A DNA stretch of 64,000 bases. Origin: Pogonophryne albipinna (taxonomy: Eukaryota; Chordata; Actinopteri; Perciformes; Artedidraconidae). This document shows positions 55,694-64,000 of this stretch, piece after piece. Positions within the stretch are counted from its first letter, which is position 1. Every line of letters begins with the position of its first letter. The translations under genes were made by a program, and so were the position numbers. The DNA is taken from NCBI GenBank assembly GCA_028583405.1, contig CM053256.1:14249087-14313086 (forward strand). Direction: 5' to 3'. The notes under the pieces are model-generated. The model worked only from the letters and a program-made list of their open reading frames with translations, ran no database searches and was not told where the DNA came from.

Positions 55694-57674
55694 ATGGAGG
55701 CTGAGCCCAGCCGTCCGGCTGATGGGGAGCGCTCGGGAAGGCAGGAGCAGCATGAGACTGCTGAATCCTCTCTAGGATCTGTCCCACCTCAGCAGCCCCA
55801 GCAGCCTCCTACCCCTCGCTCTTCACACAGAGCTTTGGGCCGCCTGCAAAATCGCCAACCCAAACGCTCCGACCTTCTGCTTCGGTTACAGCAGCAGCAA
55901 GCGGTAACATGGCAGAATTCGGACAGCGCAGGTCCCTCAGGAGGCAGCTTCTGCTCTCCAGCTTCCTCATCAAGCTCATCCCTCCTGTCTACTTCCTCCA
56001 ACCCGGGTGAGCATGTTCATGGGGTCCCATCTCAGTCCAGCCAAGACAACCCAGAAGGAGTCAGCTCACCCAGAAAAGGGGAAAAGAAACTCCAAAAACC
56101 AGGGAAATATGTGTGTACTTATTGCGGCCGTCCATGTGCCAAGCCAAGCGTTCTTCAGAAACACATTCGCTCCCATACGGGAGAAAGACCCTACCCTTGT
56201 GCCCCCTGTGGCTTTTCATTCAAGACCAAGAGCAACCTGTACAAGCACCGCAAGTCCCATGCCCATCGCATTAAAGCGGGGCTATCGTCCAGTCGTGATG
56301 AGCCCAGTTTGAGCGGACCAGAGGGCAGTGGCGTTGGAGAAGACCCTGAGGAACACACAGAAGGAGAAAGCACTGAGTCTGAAGAAGAGACGGGCCAACA
56401 TAGGAAGTCCTCCTCAAAGGTAATGTTGGGCCAGCAGAGAAAAGGTGGTAAGGAGCCGCTGGGAGGCTCAGAGGAGAGCCAGAGGCTTGAAGACTCTCAG
56501 GCTATCAAGCAAAGGCTGGCACTGAGGCTTAGTGAAAGGAAACGTGGCCCGAAGACTTCTTCAGATGACCGTCTTTCATCCCTCTCCACCTCATCTTCCT
56601 CTCTGGGCCCCGGCAGTAGGGGCAGCACAGAGTCTGGCTACTTCTCCGGATCAGGCAGCACTGACCTGTCCCAAGTAAGCCCTCCCAGTGCCAGTGCCAA
56701 AACCTATGCAGAAATTATTCTAGGTAAATATGGAAGGCTGGGAGGGCAGCAGCGCAGTCCCCATCAGCAGCAGCCTCATACTTCACTTTCTTCATCCTCA
56801 GGAAGGGAGGAGAAGAGCCTTACTTTCGCTGTACCCAAAACCCAAGTAATAGAACACATTACTAAACTCATCACTATCAATGAAGCGGTAGTGGACACCC
56901 GTGAGATTGACAGTGTGAAGCCCAGACGCTCCTCTCTGTCCAGGAAAAGCAGCATGGAATCGCCCAAATGTACCACCCCTAAAGATCCCTACGCATTTGA
57001 TCCCAAAGGTGAAGCCCCTGGCCCCAGTGGTTTGAAGCACCTTCAACATCCTAAGGCAGATCCAACGGGAACCCAGGAGCTGTCAGGGGCGCCTCTGCTA
57101 AGAAGCCACTCAATGCCATCCTCTACCAGCCAAGGAGAGCCCCCCAGCTGCGGCACCATGTCTCCCGGAGATTACCGTCTCTGCCAGTCCTTCGATGAGC
57201 AGCAAGCAGTGGTAGCAGAGATAAGGGTTGGCCATGTCCAGCGTATGCTGAGGCGCCAGCCTGCCATAGAAGTTCCCCTGGGAGCTGAGCTCATGCTGGA
57301 AGACTCTGACCCCACTTCTTCCTCCTCCGCCAGGCAGCAACAACAACAGCTAAAGAGTCAGAGCCTGTTGGACTGTGAAGCATGCGGGGCCCACTTCCAA
57401 CACAGTGAAAGCTACGAGGCCCACAGAGACATGTGCCCAAGACAGCAAACCCTGGAACAAGAGAGCAGGGAGACAAGTAGAACAAGCAGGGAGGATCGTC
57501 CCCAGATGATGATGCACTTTAAGTTCCGAGCCCTGGCCATGGCGGTGAGGAAGAGGAGAAAAGAGGAAAGTCTAGAGGAGGACCCTCCCAGCCCTGGATC
57601 TGTAGCCACTTCAGGAAACTCTGCAGGCCTCAACCCTGTGCCAAGCAGACCAGAGCACAGCCAGGCCCTCTCAG
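55694..57674 (+). CDS. hivep3: hivep3 coding exon 1 (ZAS-N zinc fingers)
   Basis: Encodes residues 1-660 and the first base of 661. N-terminus [14 protein letters not shown] is followed by Gln/Pro- and Ser-rich DNA. Finger 1 C141-C144-H157-H161 and finger 2 C169-C172-H185-H189 are joined by the TGERPYP linker. Then [57 protein letters not shown] and [17 protein letters not shown], all HIVEP3-type blocks, and the C2HC finger C561-C564-H577-C581. The donor is TCAG|GTTTGT; reading on gives a stop at 57727, so splicing is required. Confidence 0.92.
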
Positions 57675-60600
57675 GTTTGTTTATGTTTCCCTGCAGATCA
57701 AATTATAACAACATTATCCTGTGTTAGCAACACTTCTGTTCTATCATTCATTTGTATGCTCTATAAAATCTTAGAAATGTGAATGACCAAACAATTATTT
57801 CAAAAATGCTAATATCGGCATAAACATAATTAAAGTCGAAGAACTACTGTGGGAAATGACACTACACTATAGACAATTGCTTGTATACCAATATAAAGGA
57901 ATGGTTGTTTCTTTGGTTTGTTTCTAGGTTTTCAGATTGAGCCAAAACAACAGCCGCAGCAGGACAGGAAGGGTGTGTCTGTCATCCAACACACAAGCTC
58001 TTTTGAGAAGCAGGAGAGCATGTCCACGGAGAGTCAGAAACCAGACCTCAGAGAAAGTCAGCAAACACAACAACCAGAGCCAAAACCATCACCCTCGACA
58101 TCTCGCCTGATCCGCCAGCCCAACATCCAGGTGCCAGAGATCTTTGTTACCGTGGAGCCCGATACTGATATGCCATCTGTGTCGCCGCCAGCGACGGCAT
58201 CCACATCCAAGGTATAGGATTACACAAGGCTATATTTGTTTGCACATTTTACACAGTTTGATTGCATTACCTTTGTTTTCTCCCTCCCTTCAAATAAAGG
58301 TGAAACATTTATTGATTAAAAAGGGAAATTGGTATTTTGTTTCTTTGTCTAAGTTGCAAATGGGGACAACGTTTTGGGTAGTCCAGTATTGAGCGACAGA
58401 GCTGCAGCTGTCATTTACGAAGATGGGCTTCCTTGTGATTCCGCACCGTCAATGCATGTACACTAAAAGTGATTGTTTCACAGATTGTCGGCATTAAAAT
58501 ATCACTGTTAATGAAAAGACTCCCAATGTAATCAGTGGACATATGAAACATTTGTTGTGTGTACAGCGTCTGCCGGCTTAAACACTCGCTCAATACTGGA
58601 CCAACCTCAAAAATGTAGTTACTTAGACCAAAAGCATGGGAAAAACAATCGAAAGTAGAGTAAAGTTACCCTCTATGGTTGTATTTAGCAGGTGAGCAGT
58701 CAATATCCCTCCATCTTACATGTAATGTTGGATTAGTAAACTATGTATCTGTCATAGGAGATGGAGAGAGTGGAGGAGTTCCAGTGGCCTCAGCGTAGCC
58801 AGTCCCTGGCCCAGCTCCCTCCAGAGAAGCTGCCACCAAAGAAGAAGAGACTCCGCCTGGCAGAAGCAGCACAGTCCTCCGGGGAGTCTAGCTTTGAGTC
58901 TGTGCCTCGCAGCCCCAGTCAAGAGAGCAACATCTCCCACACTTCAAGCCCTTCTTTTGAGGACACATCACGATCCGAGCCTGCCGCCTGGGCCTCCTGC
59001 AGCCAAAGCTCCCAGATGTTGATGGTGCCATCCACTTCCTACCAACACCACCAAAGCCACAAGGAAATGAGGCGCTCGGCCTCAGAGCAGACCCCAACCA
59101 GTCCCCAACAAACAGAGCAGATCTCCGAGGGCAGAAGTAAATCCTTTGATTATGGGTCGCTGTCCCATCAGCAGCCTGCCTCCTCCTCCTGGAAAGAAAG
59201 GAGAAAGTGTCTCCTTGTAAAGCATGCCACCTTAGGGGAACCTGAGCAGGAGGAGGGGGCCAGCACCAATCAGCTGTCCAGAACGGAGAGTCCAAAGCCT
59301 GGGCCTTCCTGCTCCATCCACCCTTCTCTTTACTCAACAAAGGCAAGCTCCCGGTTCAGCTTGGACGCCACGGGGAAATCCCTGCAGCTGCTACAGCCAC
59401 ACATCTTTCCACCCTCTCATGATGTGCTCTCTCTGCAGCAAGTATTTCCCCAACGTTCGCTATCCCAGCTACTCCCCGTCAACACAGCCGTCTCTGAAGT
59501 ACTGTCCACCCAAATCATCCATAGAGCCTTCTTACATTCCCACACAGCCCCTCCATCTATACAGATGCACCCAGCGCACATCCACATGGCAGAACAGTTG
59601 GGTATACCTTTCCATCAGCTTCCTGCTATTGTTCCTCTTCAGTTCTCTTCCAGGACTAGAGAGAACCAGGCTGTGTACTTACCTTTTCCTCCAAGACTTA
59701 CTGCTCGTGTTGCTTCCCCTCTCAGTACAGAGAGCAGGCCCTCCACCTCTTCCATATCTTCTGCCTTTACACATCAATCCCTTGTAAGAATCTCCTACCA
59801 CCACCCACGGCCGATCATCGCCACATGCCTGGCTCAGCTTACACCAGTAGTGTCACTTGTGGTGCCAGTGCGCCTCCAGACACATATACCTACCTACGCC
59901 AGTGCCATGTATACCACTCTGTCCCAGATTCTTGCCTCGTCATACTCACAGGAACCCATTTCTTGCACAGCTATGGTCATCATGGGCCAGGTGGAGCGGG
60001 ACAAGCTGCAAAGGTCCTACTTGAAGGTCCCTTCACCAGACATCAAGAGTCTTCTTCCTCTGTCTCTGCCCACCGAGCTGGCCTCAGGATCTCTGGAGGG
60101 GTATGGGCCACTGGGGGCAGGAGGGAGTAAACGCATGCTCTCTCCTGCAGCCAGTCTGGAGCTCAGCACAGAGGCCCAGCGTCACCAGAAAAGGGTAAAA
60201 GAGGGGGAGGAAGGGGATCAACATAAGGCAGGAGAGGAAGAGGATGAGAGGCAGGAGGAGGAGGACGGAGAACAGAAGGTTCTACATCAGGAAGAAGAAA
60301 GTAAGACACCTGGGAGAAAACTGGAAGAGGAGGAGAAGAAACAGCCAGAGAGATTAGAGGGAGAATCTGTGAAAGTCGAGGGGGAGTTAGAGCAACTACC
60401 AGGGACACATCATTGGGAGGAAAAGGAGGAGGAGGATAAGGACTCTGAAAAGACAACCAAGAAAAAGGAGGGGGTGCCAGTTTTGGATAAAGGGGTTATT
60501 ACACCGCCTGCCCCTGCATATCCCAGCCTCAACACCTCCGCCTCAGTCAACTGGTGCTACCTGAACTATGTCAAACCCAACCCGTCCACCCTGAGGGACC

Positions 60601-62283
60601 CCCGTAGCTCTGTCTATTCTACTTGGAGTGTCAGTGCGCACAACCCCAACCTGCCGGGCCTCAGCACTAAGGTGGCCATGTCTCTGCTATGCTCCAAACA
60701 GAAGCACAGCTCCGAGACGTACACCATGGCCACGGCCCCCACCCCAGCCAAAAGCAGGTTGGCCCCTGCCAGTAGCAGGACCCCACGTGTGTCCGAGGTA
60801 AACGTGATCACAATTTACACCACTTTATTTATGAGTTATTGTAGACCACTCTGTACTGTTTTTCATCAATATATTATAGGTCTCAGATAAATATAAAGCA
60901 TGTCTTTGAAGTGGCTCGAAAATATTGTAGCATCCCATAAACCCCTCTGTTTCAAAAGTGCTGATTCTGTGTCTGTTATTTTAGATGAAAATAAGGAGCC
61001 ACTCCCCATGCCCCTCTGCAAGATATTTGGTTAAAAAGAAAACACAATAGGCACGTTCACACCAGCAGTACTTTTCCCACTTTAGTTCCGAAATGTCGTG
61101 TTCACACCAAAAAGAGCCGGAACTAAAATTAGTTCATGAGAACCTTTTCACCCCCTTTTCCGTCCCTGCTAGAGAGCAGGGACTTTCGTGGGAGAAAAAG
61201 GTTCCTATGTCTGATTGGCTGGGCGGTATGCAAACCACGCCCCGTAAAACTCCCAAAAAGTTTTGTGAAGCCGCCATTTTATTATCTTCGCATTAGCATT
61301 ATTAGCATTAGCATTAGCCCAGCGCAGAAACGCAGAGAGACTAACTTATGGCAACACAAAATAAAACATGGGAGCGGTGGAGATGAGGAGGTGTCGGCGT
61401 TCTGGCGATTTACTCGGAAGGCTCCCAGCAGCTTCTACTGAAGCCAGTCCCTAACTCCGGGGACTTCCGGCCGGGGACTTTGGGCGGCAGTATACGCCGT
61501 GAAGTGGTTTGCGGCCTGCCAGTAAACCCAAAGCAGAAGAAGAAGAAGTGACGTCAGCGGCTTCATTTGCCTAATCCACCCCCAGGGATTTATTCCGGTG
61601 TGAACGCGATCTGTACTTAGTTCATGAGAACTAAAGAGTTCTCATGAACCTTTGTGGGAAAAGTACTGCGGTGTGAATGCGCCTCATGGTGCTCTAGGAG
61701 GAGATTCAGGTGATAAGGTGGGGGGGGGGGGGTTACCTTGGTTGGTGATTGGCTAATGGTTACACAAGCCAAAAAAAATCGTTATGACATCATAAAGTGG
61801 CCAAAATCTGATCAGCTAATTTTCAGACAGGTTTTTATATAAATGGATCAGGACAAAAAGAGAGTGAATCTTTTTTCCTGAAACTTTCAGAATCTCTTTC
61901 CACATGTTGATTTATAAAAGACATGAGAAAGTGGATTTTGCATAATAGGTGACCTTTAAGAGACCTTAAACTCCCTTAACTAGTCACTCGTAACTATCTA
62001 TTAAAAGGTGTACTTCACAATTGTACTCAATAATGTCCACCTCCATGGGAACTCTTTTAACAATAAAAAATGTTACATTTTATTTTTTAAGTTGTTTTGA
62101 ATTTTTCTATGTGTCTTGAGTGTAGGTACATGCCACCCCACCCAGCACCCTCACCAAAGTAAAGGATGAGGAGCCGAACGACAAGGAAGAGCCTAAAGAG
62201 ATGAGGGAGGAGGAAGAACCCTCCACCTCCAAACAGAGCGAGCCACAGAGCGAGCCGCCTCGTGTTCGCATCTTTGAAGGCGG
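55694..62283 (+). CDS. hivep3: HIVEP3 (schnurri-3, ZAS family zinc-finger factor), 3'-truncated by the window
   Basis: HIVEP3 is a large nuclear zinc-finger protein that binds kappaB-like and recombination signal motifs and acts in bone and immune signalling. Coding exons 55694-57674, 57928-58211, 58758-60797 and 62126-62283 join in frame to about 1488 residues before the window ends the model. Seen: N-terminal C2H2 pair (141-161, 169-189), single C2HC finger (561-581), a [11 protein letters not shown] nuclear-localisation-like motif, a long Glu-rich stretch, and [20 protein letters not shown], which matches human HIVEP3 as I recall it more closely than HIVEP1/2. The C-terminal finger pair should follow the last exon's RIFEGG. 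Paralogue choice also rests on the serinc2 neighbour. Confidence 0.9.
57675..57927 (+). other. hivep3: hivep3 short intron (253 bp)
   Basis: Donor G|GTTTGT, acceptor TTTGTTTCTAG|GTTTT, phase 1. It joins SG to FQIEPK, matching the GFQ junction of human HIVEP3 as recalled. It lies within a region that is one exon in human. Confidence 0.8.
57928..58211 (+). CDS. hivep3: hivep3 coding exon 2
   Basis: 284 nt, phase 1 to phase 0. It encodes [17 protein letters not shown] and [17 protein letters not shown], conserved HIVEP3 blocks (Ser-rich regulatory and QVPEI motifs). The donor is TCCAAG|GTATAG, where the next in-frame codon would be a stop. Confidence 0.9.
58212..58757 (+). other. hivep3: hivep3 intron (546 bp)
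   Basis: Donor AAG|GTATAG, acceptor TCTGTCATAG|GAG, phase 0. No repeat element is seen inside. It joins SK to [10 protein letters not shown]. Confidence 0.8.
58758..60797 (+). CDS. hivep3: hivep3 coding exon 3
   Basis: 2040 nt, 680 codons, phase 0 at both ends. It encodes [67 protein letters not shown] with [27 protein letters not shown], a Glu/Lys-rich low-complexity segment (about 60190-60470), [13 protein letters not shown] and [16 protein letters not shown]. Each block is in HIVEP3 order. It ends VSE at donor GAG|GTAAAC. Confidence 0.92.
61050..61683. mobile_element. Long MITE copy, relative of 29110-29378
   Basis: The left end GGCACGTTCACACCAGCAGTA and right end (reverse complement GGCGCATTCACACCGCAGTA) match the short copy, as do the subterminal regions on both sides. 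About 365 bp of extra interior (61245-61610) is absent from the short copy. That interior has TAGCATTAGCATTA repeats and an ATG at 61348 followed by a short frame beginning [11 protein letters not shown], which is reminiscent of the start of a trihelix/Myb-like domain but ends in a stop. Confidence 0.8.
61690..61965. repeat. Dispersed repeat ending in AAAGGTCACCTATTATGC
   Basis: In reverse complement the right end reads AAAGGTCACCTATTATGCAA followed by ATCCACTTTCTCATGTCTT, a very common teleost interspersed repeat that I recognise from memory. A G13 run lies near 61720. Confidence 0.5.
62126..62283 (+). CDS. hivep3: hivep3 coding exon 4
   Basis: 158 nt, phase 0 to phase 2. It starts [17 protein letters not shown] and ends [12 protein letters not shown] at donor GGCGG|GTAAGA. 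The RIFEGG block precedes the C-terminal zinc-finger pair in HIVEP proteins, so the next exon, outside the window, should encode it. The Glu-rich middle is typical of the paralogue. Confidence 0.9.
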
Positions 62284-64000
62284 GTAAGAACATCTTTTAA
62301 TTCAATATTTGCAAATAATTGCTGTGCCTCATTACACAAGTAATCTGTTTTTCTGTCGCAAACCAACGCCTGATGACGGAAGGAAAACAAGTAGGGAGAG
62401 CTGAGAGTATCTTTTTAACAGATGGGATGCACTGAAACCCGCAGGGACTTCATTTGTACCTGCAGCCAAGCTTTTTCCTCTTACTGCTGCCATGAAAGCC
62501 TGTGTTTTAGAAATTCTGAGAGATAGCACTGGGTGTGTGATTGGGTGTGTGTGTGTTAATAGGGACAATGTGTAGCCATTTGACTTTGTGAGACTCTAAT
62601 TTATACCTTTTTTCTTATGGTTGCATAAGTTACTAAGAAGACACAACGCAACAGTTTGAAGCAATCTGCAAGCAATAAGTATCAGTCATGATTGGCATTT
62701 TTGTAAAACATGCGCATGTGTTTTTCTACAGACCTGTACGCTTTTTTACACTTTTCTACATTCATGTATAGATTAGATTCAATTTGTTTGTCATTGCACA
62801 GAATACAATTACTTATACACATATTTGTGCTGACTGTCCAGAACATGTTTAGTGTTTCCCAGCTCTGTTTACATTGAAGCAAATACAAGAAAATAGATGG
62901 GAATACAGAGAGTAAATGATGGATTGGAAATAAAATGCTCCCAATTAAGAAACTCACAAGAAAACTGTTTGTAGTTTGATAGGAACAGATTTAGTTTTAA
63001 AGAGCTATCGCATAAGGGATTTTCAGGGATGTGTTTTGCTATGTGCTGCATGCACATTTAAGGCCTGTATTTTTTGTTAATGTGCGGAAAGATTGAGTGT
63101 GAAGGAGTTGTCTGCCTTACAGTAGATAAGGCGCTAATTACCAGTCTTTATCATATGCAGCAACGCATTACACACATTCAGGGAGTGCATTTTCATCCAT
63201 AAACAGCCTACAGCTTCCTCACGTCCTCTGTTTCCATCACACCAACCCTCCTCCTTCTGTTCATGCTGCCTGTGTCACTCTGGCAGCTCTTGCACTTTTA
63301 CTTACTTGTTTTCTCTTCATTCCTTTCCAAGCTCCTCTGTGTCCTCTATATGTTTTCTCTGTGCATGCAAATAAGCATAGCTCCTCTGAATGTGTTGTAC
63401 CCTGACTCTGTTAGCACTCATTATCCCTATCTCCCTTTTGACGACCCTTTGAAATCATGACTACGTGCCACTCATTTTATCCTGGAGATCCAGAAACACT
63501 TTCTTATCTGTGAATATGCATCGTACAGCTTTGTTTATGTTCCAGTGACTTCTCCAATCTTATCCCGATCCCATTTCAAAGATCCCTTTAAAAAGAGGGG
63601 AGCAGGGGTCTCTAGAGTTTATTATTATCACAAAGCTAAAGAACAAGTTACAGAGCTAACAGATATTGGACCAAGGCAGCTTTTTCCTTATGTCTTAGCA
63701 ATTAAGCAAGCAAATCGGCTCATTCCTGGTGGCAGCAGAAGTCCGTGGAACGTCAGCTTTAATCCATCTTTAGTGAGCACATGCTGAACTCTAGATTCTG
63801 TTAAAACATGCAGATTGATTTGCATGGTGTAAGTGGTTAACACGGCAGATTTGCCATGACACTTTTAACCACAGTGGTGAAACAGGCGCAGAGGGCTTTC
63901 AGTAAGTGTCCAAAGGATTGGTTATATCTACCTGCAGTGTTTCCTTTTACTGTTATTCAGAAATTCAGTGGCCCTATCAATCAATCACACCCTGGTTGAA
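62284..64000 (+). other. hivep3: hivep3 intron continuing past the window
   Basis: No further coding exon is seen. Open frames at 63263-63460 and 63545-63787 lack recognisable domains and proper HIVEP similarity. Confidence 0.5.

Larger units (their letters stand above)
60798..62125 (+). other. hivep3: hivep3 intron with MITE
   Basis: Phase 0 intron of 1328 bp, holding the long MITE and a second dispersed repeat, which together make up most of its length. Confidence 0.8.

Noticed and set aside
58888..59346. Long minus-strand frame opposite hivep3 exon 3, and other opposite-strand frames at 60163-60456 and 55789-56001
   Set aside because: Shadows of the hivep3 coding sequence.
63545..63787. 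80-codon frame near the right edge as a further hivep3 exon
   Set aside because: It does not resemble the zinc-finger pair expected after RIFEGG and lacks a fitting acceptor phase.

Overview
The window is nuclear DNA from a ray-finned fish, most likely a percomorph teleost. The genes have short exons with GT-AG introns. The intergenic and intronic DNA is crowded with teleost-type repeats: hAT, Harbinger-like and MITE DNA transposons, L2-clade LINEs, tRNA-derived SINEs and very long CA/GT/GA microsatellites. There is no operon structure and no bacterial feature.

Two protein-coding genes are supported, both on the + strand. serinc2 (6613-11461) is complete: ten coding exons join in frame into a 453-residue multipass membrane protein of the SERINC family. 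hivep3 (schnurri-type large zinc-finger factor) starts at a GC-rich CCAAT-box promoter near 16.93-17.32 kb. It crosses a roughly 38 kb 5' intronic region with two candidate non-coding exons (47.5 and 48.6 kb). Its coding region begins at 55694 and runs through four coding exons to 62283. The C-terminal zinc-finger pair lies beyond the right edge. SERINC2 and HIVEP3 are both on human 1p, which supports the paralogue calls.

Layout: 1-0.75 kb, left flank with an E2F/CCAAT promoter facing left, probably the 5' end of another gene outside the window. 0.75-3.0 kb, a hAT element with an exact 8-bp target duplication and L2 pieces inside. 3.1-3.5 kb, a solo-LTR-like insert with a 5-bp duplication. 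3.9-5.1 kb, a decayed minus-strand copy of a multicopy teleost gene family. 6.6-13.0 kb, serinc2 and its 3' UTR. 13-16.9 kb, intergenic. 17-55 kb, the 5' intron(s) of hivep3, dominated by mobile DNA. 55.4-62.3 kb, hivep3 coding exons. 62.3-64 kb, intron.

The most striking structure is an 8.5 kb nested unit at 34832-43367. It has near-perfect terminal inverted repeats and TAA duplications on both sides (PIF/Harbinger signature). It contains a hAT block with its own 8-bp duplication and a nearly full-length but frameshifted L2 LINE, and the whole unit interrupts a SINE whose two parts lie on either side. In hivep3, two short introns cut through a region that, as I recall it, is one giant exon in human.

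No CRISPR array, rRNA, conventional tRNA gene or intact transposase was seen. I see no evidence for a wholly new biological system; the interest lies in the nested transposon history, gene structure and regulatory candidates.
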